Made by a program: the position numbers and the translations under genes
In this document: positions 47,949-59,164 of the stretch, piece after piece
Layout of the letters: the number at the start of each line of letters is the position of its first letter
Position numbering within the stretch: position 1 is the stretch's first letter
DNA from: Flaccisagitta enflata
Taxonomy: Eukaryota; Chaetognatha; Sagittoidea; Aphragmophora
NCBI GenBank assembly: GCA_965153355.1
Contig: OZ231126.1
Coordinates: 1,550,001-1,614,000, forward strand
DNA: 64,000 bases
Reading direction: 5' to 3'
Notes under the pieces: model-generated
What the model saw: only the letters and a program-made list of their open reading frames with translations
What the model was told of the DNA's origin: nothing
The model's database searches: none

Positions 47949-48409
47949 GTTTGTCATGCTAACGAAAAAATTGACTTTCACGCCCTTGCGAGAATCGTGG
48001 TAAATTCAGTTGTTTAATCATTGATTTACATACACACTTTAAGCCACTAAAGTCGCGAGTATTTCTTAGTACGTAATTTATGAATGAAATTTGCTCATTC
48101 ACCATCAACCGGCCATTATTCATTTCTTTCCCATATCTCTCCCTTATCAATCATCCGCCCTTAGTCATTCAATCATTCTTTCCATATTTAGGGTGCGTCT
48201 GCATTCACCATATTATTTGGATATTTTATCTGGATATCAATATTCGGATATTCTACATAGTGAATTTACAAAATTTACTAAATGAAATATCCGGATATAA
48301 TTATTCAAAAAAATTATCCGAATAAGCTGACTGATGCAGACACACCTTTTCTTGCTCCTGCAGTCCTGCGGACGCAAGATTTTGTGACTTCATTAATTTC
48401 GCCAAACAG
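47949..48409 (+). other. Zinc-finger gene intron 1
   Basis: Begins GTTTGT and ends CGCCAAACAG. An alternative upstream acceptor TTGCTCCTGCAG at 48361 has a better pyrimidine tract, but using it would not join the finger halves correctly. Contains a short GATATCCGGATA-type inverted repeat near 48215-48320. Confidence 0.65.
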
Positions 48410-48659
48410 ATTCGTCAACGCGACTGAATTAAGCCGTCATTTGAAGAATTGCGATCCACGTGGCCTGACGCCGACGCCTAAAGCTGGGCCCAAAACTAGT
48501 AAAACGAAACACCGCTGCCTCAAATGTCAAATCGATTTCGAGTCGTCCGTGGATCTGCAACGCCATCTGCTCGTCGTCCATAAGAGGTCGCTACTGGAGA
48601 AGAATCAGAGATGGGCCAAGAGGAGACTCCTCATCCTCAACATTCCCACGAATCAAGAG
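48410..48659 (+). CDS. Zinc-finger protein, coding exon 2
   Basis: Its first base completes the AGA codon from exon 1, so the joined sequence reads CRFCRRRFVNATELSRHLKN followed by C: a C-x2-C-x12-H-x3-C (C2HC) finger split by the intron. A second finger follows: HRCLKCQIDFESSVDLQRHL and LVVH, i.e. C-x2-C-x12-H-x4-H. A basic linker KNQRWAKRR comes next. The exon ends in phase 0 at CAAGAG before GTGCGC. The in-frame open stretch upstream to 48282 is intron. Confidence 0.8.
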
Positions 48660-49023
48660 GTGCGCATGATGCATAATCAAGGGTCGTGGCTGTCGGTTTG
48701 CTGGTCCGTCAAGATTAATAAGTTAATGACAGTGATATTGCAAAAAGCTTATTGGCTACTGTAATAGTGTAAAGTATAATGACCTAACGCAGCGCAGTCA
48801 TTTCCTTTTGCACTCTTCGCTATCTGTCATTTCCTTTTGCACCCTTCCTTCCCTATCTGTACAGGATCCTATTGTTTCATAGTTGAACGATCTCGTACTA
48901 CCGTGTTTTTTACTAGGCCTCTTCTCTGTTTGCAACCAGACTTGTGTGTTCACTTGCTTCATTCACCACACCGCTGATTCACTCGTGATATTAGTACACC
49001 TTAACATGTTGATATCCAAATAG
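48660..49023 (+). other. Zinc-finger gene intron 2
   Basis: Runs GTGCGC to ATCCAAATAG. No repeat element recognised inside. Confidence 0.65.
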
Positions 49024-49308
49024 GTGGACGAAAATGGAGACGACGAAGACGAAGCAACGAAGAGGAAGAAACGGAAGAAGAAAAGAATTCGGTATCGATA
49101 CGCTTGCCCGGACTGCAACCACGTGAGTGGCAGTCGGAAATCTCTTTATTGTCATTACAAGTCCGTCCATGGAAGACCCAAGCATCATGCGCATCAGGAG
49201 AAAGCTTGTTTCTGTAACACCACTTACTCGGAGAAAGACAATTTCTATCAACTCATGACCGCCGCATGTTGCAACGTAATTTGCAAAAGCCGAAGCTGTA
49301 ATTTTTGA
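49024..49308 (+). CDS. Zinc-finger protein, last recognised exon
   Basis: Phase 0 entry gives VDENGDDEDEATKRKKRKKK, an acidic then strongly basic stretch, and a third finger YACPDCNHVSGSRKSLYCHY with KSVH, i.e. C-x2-C-x12-H-x4-H. A His-rich linker GRPKHHAHQE and a Cys-rich tail (CFCNTTY, TAACCNVIC) precede the TGA at 49306-49308. The tail after KHHAHQE looks less constrained, so a donor before the stop with further exons is possible. No AATAAA signal is close downstream. Confidence 0.7.
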   Translation: MDENGDDEDEATKRKKRKKKRIRYRYACPDCNHVSGSRKSLYCHYKSVHGRPKHHAHQEKACFCNTTYSEKDNFYQLMTAACCNVICKSRSCNF

Positions 49309-50205
49309 CTGCCCAGTGCTTTCATTTCCATTTCCAACGTACCTTTTCCTTTTCGTCTCTTAGCCAAGCCAAGCCAATGGTGACATTGAAACATTTCAGT
49401 ACCTGTTTCTACATTGATGCATGCAGTTTTTTTTCGCATTTTGATACGTTTCTGAAATTTATGCATTTCATTTGATCATTTAGTTCTTAATGTGATAATG
49501 GCACCTTTCATTTTGCATTTTGTTACCACGTGCATTAGCTTTGTTCATTCGTTTATCGTTCATTAAGGTGATAATGACACCTTTCCCTTTCATGCTTTCA
49601 TACTATGGATTTCCTTTGCCAGTCCTAATTTTCGGATACTTTACATGGCGCATTCAAGATTTCGATGCGTGATCCTCATGGATTCTCCTGTTAGAAATTA
49701 TTTTTCCGCCCTTTACTGAATCATTTTTGTTTATCCTTTTGGTCCTGTGGCTGTTAGCATGCATGCTATTTATAGCACTCGTCTCACACGCGTTGTTACT
49801 ATTAGATTTATACTAAGTGATACATCATCTAGATTTATACCAGCAAGGGGTTTTGATCATTTTTGTATTACTTCATTTCTCAGCTTAGTCCAAATCAATC
49901 CGAATCATGTAATTTCAAAGAAGAATTGCTTCGGCGCGGTCCTTAGGATAAATTTTTCCGCGGTATGTTTGCTTGAGCTGGTATGTCCTAGTCTACTATC
50001 TTGGTCAAAATAAGAGTCCTCGCAATTGAATTTAGTTCTTTAACCTTGAATATTGATCAGAAAAACCTGTTTTCTTATTACAGAAGTTTATTTTGGCGTA
50101 TTTTGGCACTAGATATTGCTTGTATCGTGATTTTTAGGTCTCGTATTAGGAGAGTTACCGTTCTGTTGTCTTTTGTTTTTAGTAGTCAATCACTCGAAAG
50201 CGGGT
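49309..50205. other. Downstream of the zinc-finger gene, nothing recognised
   Basis: Contains two related segments with GTGATAATG(G/A)CACCTTTC near 49491 and 49569. Possible 3-prime untranslated region. Confidence 0.45.
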
Positions 50206-50207
50206 AA

Positions 50208-50275
50208 CAAGTTAGGAATAGGGGTAGGGTTAGGGATAAGGTCAGGGATAGGATCAGGTTAGGGTTAGGGCTAGG
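50208..50275. repeat. Interstitial telomere-like (TTAGGG)-type patch
   Basis: GGTTAGGGATAAGGTCAGGG and GGTTAGGGTTAGGGCTAGG: about ten degenerate units, of which only two or three are exact TTAGGG. Confidence 0.6.
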
Positions 50276-51405
50276 TAGAATTTTTTTTCAGGCGGTGTAG
50301 GTGTTTTTTAAGCTACTTACGTCCGAATTTTGCGCTGCACTTTCCTCCCGGCGGTTTCAAGTACCCAAAACCATTCTCTAAGATCGTATTTGAGTATGTG
50401 AACGGAAATTTTCAAAAAAAAATGTGATTTCCATGTCATTTTGGTTCAAAATAATGTTCAATTACTGCTAAAAATCGTGTAGCAAATGTGTAGCACAGAG
50501 AAATACTAATTTTTTTGGCCAGTTTAACATCCAACATACCCTGAAAAATGTGGAATTATCTCTATTGGCTTAATAGAGAAAAATGAAAAAAAAATTAGGG
50601 CAATATCTTTTTTTTTACGCAAGAAAGCTCGCTCAAGAGCTTAAGTATCATTTACAGCGAAATTGCTTTCTCCTATTAATTCTTCGTGGAAGCCCATAAT
50701 TTTTTTTCTGGAGTCTATTCAGAGATTGTAACTTTTTTTTTGTTGCGGTCCGTAGACATATGCCGAAGACGACCGTTGATTTAATCAACACAATCACGAG
50801 ACAAACTCCTTATCCGCTTTTCAAACCAGCCCTATTTCCGACCTTTGAAGCCAGCATGTCCCAATTTGTCCCATGTGTTCTTATCATGTCATATTCTGTC
50901 GTTTAGCAGTTTATGTAGGATTAAGCGTTTCTTCTACCTCCGTTTTCATGTTTTTTGCTCTGCGGAAAAAGAAAAATCAACTGGACTTAATATTGTCGGA
51001 AATGGTCACATGGAAAGATGACCCTATTTCCGACCTTTTAAGGCAATTGGCGGATAATAGGCGAAAGTTGCCAGGGCCAATTTCACTAACTATAAGGTTA
51101 CTCAAAAGTCCATATTTGCAAAGTAATGATGAGGAAACACTATTTTGACGCTTCTGAAACATGTCGTCGTCATTGCCGTCGTCGTTGTCGTCGTCATCGT
51201 CATCGTGATAGTTTGAAAAAAGCATAAGTTTTGAACGCCTTGACTCAGAACCTTGAAATTGAAATTTGGTATGGAGACTTGGGGTAGGGGGGGATAGCTA
51301 GCATATTTCAACGATTTCTGAGACTTTGACCATATATACTGGCCAAACTGGTCAAAATTGATTGAAATGGGAGAAAAGACAGAAGCTCTGGGCTCAAAAA
51401 GTCGT
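50276..51405. other. Spacer, nothing recognised
   Basis: Includes a short GTCGTCGTCATCGTC tract at 51163-51208. No gene. Confidence 0.5.
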
Positions 51406-52046
51406 TCATTCATTCACTAAGTCCTTGGTTCAACCAGTCGTTCATTTATTCAGTCGTTAATTCATTCATTGCTTCACTCATTCTTTCACTCGTTTGTTCA
51501 TTCATTCATTCGTTTGTTCATTTATTGATTTATTCACTCGTTTATTCATTCATTCACTCGTTTATTCATTCATTCACTCGTTTATTCATTCATTCACTCG
51601 TTTATTCATTCAATCTTTCGTTCATTCATTCACTTTTTTGTTCATTCATTCACTTTTTCGTTCATTCATTCACTTTTTCGTTCATTTGTTCATTCATTCA
51701 CTCGTTCATTCGCTCACTCGTTCATTCATTCACTTGTTCATTTGCTCACTCGTTCCTTCGGTCACTCGTTCATTCGCTCACTAGTTCATTCGCTCACTCG
51801 TTCATTCGCTCACTCGTTCATTCACTCACTCGTTCATTCATTCACTCGTTCATTCATTCACTCGTTCATTCATTCACTCGTTCATTCATTCACTCGTTCA
51901 TTCATTCACTCGTTCATTCATTCACTCGTTCATTCATTCACTCGTTCATTCATTCACTCATTTCACTCCTTCATTCATTCACTCACTCGTTCATTCATTC
52001 AGTCACTTGTTCATTCGTTCATTCATTCATTCGTTCATTCATTCGA
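51406..52046. repeat. (TTCATTCATTCACTCG)n tandem repeat
   Basis: A 16-bp unit, nearly perfect at 51830-51960 and degenerate to the left. SFIHSF frames over it are not genes. Confidence 0.95.
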
Positions 52047-52079
52047 AAAATAGAGATGTCGGCGAAATTTTTCTTCATC

Positions 52080-52278
52080 TTTAGTCGCGTGCTACGCGAC
52101 TCTACAACCATCTCGCTTTGTCGGTCCATCCGCCCGTCAATCCGTCGGTCCGGCACACTTTACTTTTTAGGTTTTTTGGGTCTCTAGTCTCACTGCTCCT
52201 GCCTAAATGAATAAGTGACCACAAATATAGCCCCTGCCCACGGGCATGCGACTGCGGTAGCCGTGTATCCGGCCTTAT
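52080..52278 (+). mobile_element. Family B element, nearly complete
   Basis: TTTAGTCGCGTGCTACGCGA, CTCGCTTTGTCGGTCC, ACACTTTACTTTTTAGG, CTCACTGCTCCTGCC, GCCCCTGCCCACGGGCATGC and GTGTATCCGGCCTTA. Confidence 0.85.
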
Positions 52279-52620
52279 TCTCTCATAAGCTGATAGAAAT
52301 GCTTTAACCTATCAAATGGTCTTTTAGAAGCTGTCATTAGTTAGAAATATCGCTAATTGTTTGAAACATATTTGTTACATGAAAAATGGACGTTCCTTGC
52401 GCTGAAATATAAACACGGGACCATTAAGATGGAGGAGTGACCCAAAGTTTTAGTGGCATCATCCCCTACAACTTATATGGTTCAAGTATTTTCTCACTTG
52501 CTATGGCGGTTTACACCTTAGGTGGATACAATAGGCGCCACCATGACGATTTTTGAATTTCCACCTAGAACACCCTTTGATTTCGCAAATTCACCCTCCA
52601 GTAGGGGGTCTCGGTCAGGC

Positions 52621-53639
52621 CATTTCTTGAACCAAATATAAAAAATCACAGATAAAACCAGTCAGAATTCGTTATCCATGTTTACTTTGGGGAAAAAAAG
52701 GCTTACATGGTCTGAAATGATAGAACTGAGTAATCCCAAGCCTGTATTTGATCACATATTGAAACCAAAGAAACAACAAGTTTTTTAAGGGTCCCAACCT
52801 TTTATAATTAGGTTTTGTTGAGGACATATGATTAACATGAATAGATATTGAATAGATATTAATAAAAATAAAGATGCTTTTTCAAAGATAATGAGGTAAT
52901 TATACTTAATAGCCTCATATCAATCCAAATATAGCTGATTTAGCTTCATTTGAAGTCATTTTTGGTCGATTTTATACAATTTTCAATTAATTATGAACTT
53001 TAATCATATACTTTTACTGCGTATATCAGTAACTATGAATATAACAACTATGAATATAACATAAGAAAGGAATGATCCTTGCATATGCTGCACATGAATA
53101 AGTGGTTTAAGATTCATAAATCCAGTATTTCCTGTTGTCGGTCCAAAACGATCCATCAGAAGATATGCTTTGCCTGCAGCTCCACCGATCGTGATAACCA
53201 TGAAATAAAAAGTCCAGCCTGTGGCCAACATGCGCTATCATAATCAGCAGAGCTCAAGCATAAGCTCAAGCACCTGAAAAAGAAATCATGAAATCAACAG
53301 GACATGGTTATCATTGTAAAATTAGAAATATGTAAAACTAAAAATCGACAAGCCAATAACTTGAGGTCAACCAGCCCATTAAACTGCTAAAGGATATCCA
53401 GCAATCTATGAATGAAAGGGTGTCAACCAGCCATATAACTTCAGCTGAATCCTGCTCAAACGGATTTCAAGGGACCAACAAGTTTTATCTGTTATAGATA
53501 GACTTCTGTTATAGCCTAAATAGAAAATTAAAGAAAATAGGTCAAAGGAACCTAGAATTAGTGTCGCTTTAAGGCGGATTTCCATAAAAAGCGGGTCCTT
53601 TAGAGCAGGGTTCAACTGTACCACTGAATGAAGTCAACC
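52621..53639. other. Transposon interior, downstream of the transposase
   Basis: AT-rich. A minus-strand frame at 53004-53231 has mixed composition but no recognised motif. Two near copies of CCAGCCATATAACTTC-like text lead into the subterminal repeats. Confidence 0.5.
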
Positions 53640-53960
53640 AGCCATAACTGCTGGTCAGCCTCAACTGCTGGTCAGCCTCAACTGCTGGTCAGCCTCAACT
53701 GCTGGTCAGCCACTACTACTGGCCAGCCATATCTGCTGGCCAGCCACAACTGCTGGTCAGCCATAACTGCTGACCAGACCAAATTGCTGACCAGACCCAA
53801 CTGCTGACCAGACCCAACTGCTGACCAGACCCAACCGCTGACCAGACCCAAATGCTGGCCCTACATCCATTCAGCTGCTGGCCCTACTCCCTTTCAGATT
53901 CTGGCCCTTTCCTTTAGCAGCTGCTGGCCCTACCTCGATCCATTCAATTGCTCATCCTTG
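53640..53960. repeat. Subterminal 15-18-bp minisatellite of the transposon
   Basis: About seven units of CAACTGCTGGTCAGCCT, then five of CTGACCAGACCCAACTG, then CTGCTGGCCCTAC units. The GCTGGTCAGC core is partly palindromic, so both strands share the word. Confidence 0.9.
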
Positions 53961-54023
53961 GTCTATAAACTCAACATTCCATTATCAGGAAAAGAAAAAT
54001 ACAAACATTTAGAAAAAAACTTT

Positions 54024-54863
54024 TTACAATACAAGAGACTCAACAAACTGCTTTATAAGATCCAGGTTAACAAGAAACAATTTCAATGTTTTCCGACTTC
54101 CTCTCACCTCAAAAACAGGCCTCAGCGGTAAAATTGACTCTTTTTTAATAGTAGAAGATTTTGCTGAGCTATCATCAACCCAATGTGACAAGGGATGTTG
54201 TCCTCTAACCCTAATGGATTTCATCAGAAGGACCTCAGCACCCTCCTCATAGCATTTTTGCACAGTCCCAATACCAAAACTGTCCTCAACTAGAACCACA
54301 ACCTGCTCTTGTTCTTTAGGAGGCCAACATCCATCTGATAACCAAACTGAAGGGTTAATTGGGGCCTCTGTTGTAGTATCTGGCCTTTCAACTTCCCTCA
54401 CTGTATCCATCTCATCATACAAGGCTTCAATATCACTAATGCATGCATGACACTTTGGCCTAGTATCATCAGTCAGCAGCTGCTTCAGATGAACAATACG
54501 AAGTTTGTTATCTATTCCCCTTTGTCTGAACAGCCTTTGTCTGAACAGCTCGTTGTTGTTAGCTACTTTGAGCAGGCAAGTGAACTTTCTATAGCGAATT
54601 TCCAGATTTAACGCCAAAGCAAGTGCTTCATCATTTCCCTTATCCTTAATCAGCTGTTCCAACTCAGATAAAGAGTGAATAGGTCCACCATGACTTTCCT
54701 TGCATCGACGGACAACTGTCTGAACCTGTGATTCTTTAGAGAGAATCACAGCTTCATCTTCTCGTAAACCAGCAGCCATAAGCGACTTCTGCCTTTGATC
54801 AAACTGTAGTTGAAGTGCGTCAACCTCTTTTGCTACAATTCTCAGAGGCTTCAAATTAAAATT
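54024..54863 (-). pseudogene. Transposase-like coding region, C-terminal part after an in-frame stop
   Basis: This open stretch continues the main transposase frame directly after its TAA: the three codons between (AAT TTT AAT) are sense codons, so there is no frame change. It has no ATG at its beginning. It holds a basic and helical region (KEVDALQLQFDQRQKSL), a Cys pair PKCHAC, an acidic stretch, WLSDGCWPPKEQEQVVVLVE (a beta-rich segment that looks like a small Tudor- or SH3-like module, weak) and ends SLVL. The most likely reading is the C-terminus of one protein cut off by a nonsense mutation. Confidence 0.7.
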
Positions 54864-57482
54864 TTATTTTTCTAAATGCCACTGAATGAGATCTTCAGTG
54901 TGTTTGATAACAAGGTCATCGCAGATTTTGTGTTTTGATTGACACCCTCCTGACACTTTAGTTTTTTGATCAACTTCACCAAAAAATTGTTCGACAGCAA
55001 TTGATGTTGTTTCAATACTGTCCAAATTTTCCTCTGAAACCTGAGTCAAAATATTAAGCTGTGGTTGGGAGCCATCGCCAAATCCAAAAACATCTCCCTT
55101 TTGACGCTTAAAGCCAATTGCAATTTCTTTTGCTACTTCCTTGCAAAAAAATTCCAAATATTTTGTATCATTCTCATTGAGAAAATTTTCCAGAAAATCT
55201 ATTTGTGTTTTTGGGTATGGTGGATCAATTTCATCATGTGGGTCAATCAAAGCCTCTTTCAAGCATGGAATTGCAGGCTCTTTCAATTGAGTAAAGCAAA
55301 TTGGGGTTTCTATCATTTCCTCATAAAGCTGTGGGAAAATTCTGATCAACTCTGACATCTTAGCCCGCCTCACCATAAGCAAATTGACATATGGTTCTCC
55401 GATGTGGATGCCTATCAATGCTGCTCCAATTAAATAAAATAAAATGACCTCACGCATTGGGAAAGCACTCCGTAAAAAACATGTTAATTTGTTACGAATA
55501 TCAGAGTGAATCTGAAGAAATTGTTCAATATGACTGAAATGATAAGCACCTGTTAGGGCTTTTGCCTCTAGCTCCCCAAACCTAATCTCACACAATGGAC
55601 CAGTTTCATTTTTCAAACCCTTTCTCTCAAGCCATTCAGTGAATTCATGATACTTATTCCAGGACCTCTCAGCATATTGCTTTGAGGTTAGATTCATTAA
55701 TGCATCAAGGACTTGCTTGATGAGTGAGTCATCAGAAGCATCAAGGTTGCAGTATTCCAAGCTAGGGAAAACTTTATCATGTCCAATTCTAGACTGATGT
55801 CTCTTCCAAAGTTCAACAATGCTTCTGGACATCATCAGCCTAGGATGAAGGTTGCAATATGCTTGACCCGGTTGCCAAGAACACCCCAATTGTTGGGCAA
55901 CATCCATGGCTAAATTCATGTTGACCTTACACATATCAGAAACAAGAACCATAATGCTTCGCCAAATGGTGTGAACATCCTGTCCTGATGCGATAGCTAG
56001 GCGCTTCAACATGTGGATAAGAGTCTCAACCCATGAAGAATGATTCTCAGAGCCTAATGTTTGAAGCCTTAATGGCCTATATTTTTCACCAACTTTTACT
56101 ATTGCCCCAGCCATTTTCCCCCAACCCCCCTGAAGCGCTGTTCCATCAGGGATCAAGTTGGCATTTTGCAAACTTACCATTTCTAAAGCTTGTTCCTGTT
56201 CACCTAAAGTACTGATCAAGTGATGGGCAGCTCTCAATGCAGAGGGTGTGCACAACATTCTGGAGAGAACATCATTTTTACTACTTTCCAAGGAACCTGC
56301 CTCTTCTACTTCAATCAAGTCCTCAATTCCGTCAGTTTCAGAAGTGCAGTCTTTTTCAACTGTGTGTTGTTGTTGTGAGTCAGTATCTACTTCTGAAATG
56401 CTGGTCACTATATCAGCTACATCCTGGCGTGTTTGCTCGGCCATAGCTGATAAAGTACTTTCTTGGCTGATTGTTGGGTTCATTTTAGCTAACTTTCTTC
56501 GCAGTTTCATTTTCTTCCTGTACTCTTTCTCAAGTGATGGTGGGAGAATGTAATTCTGGTGGAAGAGAGTGTTTGCGGCAATCTTTGTGCAAAGGATAGC
56601 CTGCTTGGTGCTGACACCTGCTACTCCCATCATTAGAGAGCCAGTGGCAAGAAGACGAGGGTTCAATCGCCGAGAGACAGTTTTATTCTTTCTAGAGTAA
56701 GCCCTAGTACTCACACTTGGAAAAATACTTTCATCAGTTTGACATGCTATACTCCTCTTACTGTTTCCCTTTAGTGCAGCTTCTACATCTAAATTCTTGC
56801 TTGAACGAGTCCTTACAGCTGAAATATATTGAATTTCTCCTATTTCAGGGGATAAATCTTCAAAAACCTCATCATTCTCATCTACTGTAGTCTCTGAATC
56901 AACTGAAACAGCTGAATAATCCATAGTTGCACTAGCTACATAGTTCTTGTGCCTTCGCTCTCTTTCACTTTCCCTAGCTAAACTGAGCTCAAATTCCTTA
57001 GTAACCTTTGATGTGTCCATGCATAATTTCCTGGGGCCTCTTTGGTCAGAGAGAAATTCCTCATCGAATGCCCCATTTTTTGAAATTACTTTTGCCCTTT
57101 CGTACTCACTAAAAACATCGAAAAGATGACTGCCTACTTGGGTGAACCAAGTATGCTCAGCACTGGAATTGGCCCTCAAATTCTTTCTACATGGTAAATT
57201 AGACATATTCTCTGCGGAATAGCTTTGACTATCGACAACTTTGTCCACAATTTCTGAAAGCAATGCTGAAACATCGTCCATTATTTCACTTCCCTCAAAT
57301 GCTGGCTGTGTAACAGATTTTTTATACTTAGATGTGGATGCCCTCTTAGATGGTTGTCTACCTGGACCAGGAAACCGCTTTCTAGGTGTTGGTGCTGGCG
57401 CCAATGACTGACTCCACATTTTTTTCTTATGCCATGATTTACCTTTTTCATTTTTAAAAACTCCTGCCGTGATCTTTTTTTA
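54864..57482 (-). pseudogene. Transposase-like protein (D...D...CxxH), main frame
   Basis: The frame is open from 57479 down to TAA at 54864-54866; the first ATG is 57419 (851 codons). Numbering from that Met, residues 1-400 are basic then acidic and low in homology signals. The core has IPDGTALQGGWGKMAGA (D425), GSENHSSWVETL, LVSDMCKVN (D495), then YCNLHP (C522-x2-H525), and later YHEFTEWLERKG, FLQIHSDIRNKL and GIHIGEPYVNLL. That order of D, SD and C-x2-H resembles RNase-H-fold transposase proteins that are abundant in cnidarian and other invertebrate genomes and carry SD..A..K and C-x-LH motifs. The third catalytic acid is not certain. The superfamily is not resolved. One stop and one probable frameshift suggest the copy is inactive. 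Confidence 0.7.
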
Positions 57483-57654
57483 GGAAGCTACACTGTGTTA
57501 TGATAGCTGCTTTTGACATTGGGCAAGCATCAGCTTGTTTCCAAATCTCACCTACCTTTTTCGCTGCTTTAGAAATAGCATCAGCTTGAGTACAACTACC
57601 AAATTGTGTTCTGGTCTTAATGAATTTAAATACCTCTCCCTTGGTGGGTAACAT
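57454..57654 (-). pseudogene. Transposase-like protein, N-terminal segment in another frame
   Basis: Starts MLPTKGEVFKFIKTRTQF, then CTQADAISKAAKKVGEIWKQ, ends at a stop just after a run of seven A. It reads like a short helical DNA-binding N-terminus. In the main transposase frame the sequence is open from the A-run onward, so a one-base slip at 57476-57482 would join the two. A CAG acceptor-like site precedes it at about 57662 (CCTTTTTTTCAG). Confidence 0.55.
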
Positions 57655-57662
57655 ATTACCCC

Positions 57663-58459
57663 TGAAAAAAAAGGTTCATCCATTCTTTTACCTAGATATG
57701 CTCCTTCTGCCGGTAAAAGGTTATACCAAAGAACTATAGTATGCCTTAATTGATAAAAATACTCTCCACTTAATCTGTTTATTGTGCTTGACTACTATAC
57801 AAGAACATATATCTTTTATCCCTGAAAAATTTTAAAAATCTGGTACAACCTAGTCAATGATATTGTTTCTGACACACCCTAACCTTTAAAATCCTTACTA
57901 TCACGGGATCAGCTAATTAGAAAAAAAAATATGACAAGCAATTACAACATTCAACAAAACAATGGATTACAGATTGAGTGATGGATAAACGGACAGAGAT
58001 TCAGAAAAGCAAAACAATATCAAGCTGAATTACGCAATTAGCTTGATTGACACAAACTCGTGTTGTCGAGTATTGTTAAAAAAGGTCAAATTTCTTTTTA
58101 GAGGACGTTTTTTTCAAGACCGCGCCGCTAACTGTGAGATAAACAGGTGAAAGCAGCGACCGGCGAACTGGTTCTCTCTCTCACACGCAGCGTAACGCTG
58201 CAGCGCCGCAGCAGCCGCGGCAGGAATCTTCGTTTCGGCTGACAGCCGAGCGCCCGAGGGAAATCGAAGACTGACCATTAGGGGAATGCATACCTTAGCT
58301 TTAATAGCATTGGGATTACTCATTTCTTCAAAAAAGGTATCAATATGGGTATCATTGGATAGGGGAAGGTTCGATCGTACCCTCTGTGAGGTTTTATTTG
58401 GGAATTATGCAACCTGGTTCCGACCGTGAGTCCCTACCTCCAGGGCCCCTCAAAAAATT
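57663..58459. other. Transposon interior, upstream of the transposase
   Basis: A minus-strand frame at 58114-58323 begins MSNPNAIKAK right before a donor-like AAG/GTATGC and could be a leader exon, but joining it to the acceptor at 57662 does not keep frame. Promoter sequence for the transposase should lie here; none is recognisable. Confidence 0.4.
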
Positions 58460-58653
58460 GGGCAACTTTTTCTTCATCTTTGACAATTTGGGGGTGTTCT
58501 AGGTGGAAATTCGAAAATCGCCACGGTGGCGCCAATTGTATCCACCTAAAGTATATTCTGCCACAGCAAATGAGAAGTTTGCTTTAGCTATATAAGCTGT
58601 AGGGAGTGATGCTAAAACTTTGGGTCCCTCCTCCGCTCTTATTAGGGTCCCGT

Positions 58654-59160
58654 CTGTAGAATATCGCGACTTTTTACAAAATTTCTACTGCAATGTCTCA
58701 AATTCGATTTTAGAAGATGATTTCAGAAAACAACGGTTGCCGGAAGGATAAGATATTCTTGACAAAGACGTGAACAGTGGAAAAAGTATTTTATATCCCT
58801 GTTAAAACTCATTTTTAGATTCGTCCGTGAGAAACACATCTCTACAAGAGGGTCTGTCCATCGCTGCATCGGTCTTCCGTCCGTGGATCTGTTGCACCTG
58901 TCCTCAAACTGCATTTTCTTGGCACACATGAAATGCAAAGCTCTCTCTCTTGCTTTCTCGCTCCGCCCTCAATCTCGCTAGCTCACTCACTCTGACTCGC
59001 CTTGCTATATCAACGTCACAGTCTCTGAGTCACTACACGCATCGTCACCCGGTCTGGCTTGGTTTTTTTTTTTAGAATTTCATTCTTATCAGGGTGTAAA
59101 AATTTTTTTTTTTTCAATTTTGTATGGAAACTCTGGACGCTGAGTAGACAAATTTTATGT
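58654..59160. other. Spacer with a family B start fragment
   Basis: TTTTTAGATTCGTCCGTGAG, then GAGGGTCTGTCCATCG and CCGTCCGTGG, at 58813-58895, is a diverged family B start. The rest is unassigned. Confidence 0.5.
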
Positions 59161-59164
59161 TTGA

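Larger units (their letters stand above)
52415..58653 (-). mobile_element. 6.2-kb DNA transposon with long inverted terminal repeats
   Basis: The left end ACGGGACCATTAAG and the right end TTAGGGTCCCGT are inverted. Homology runs about 200 bp inward (52415-52620 against 58460-58653), including CCCAAAGTTTTAG, TAGGTGGATACAAT and GAATTTCCACCTAGAACACC. Inside, on the minus strand, is one long transposase-like coding region. No flanking target duplication could be fixed: the left flank is GAAATATAAAC and the right flank CTGTAGAATAT. Confidence 0.85.

Noticed and set aside
51830-51960. Regular 16-bp repeats considered as a CRISPR array
   Set aside because: There are no unique spacers; the units are contiguous and the genome is eukaryotic.
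51494-52187. 220-codon SFIHSF frame, looking like a repetitive membrane protein
   Set aside because: Translation of the 16-bp TTCATTCATTCACTCG repeat. The same frames occur at 59.2 and 61.0 kb on the other strand.
53004-53231. 75-codon minus frame inside the transposon considered as an accessory gene
   Set aside because: No recognised motif, no start context and no splice support. It remains only a possibility.
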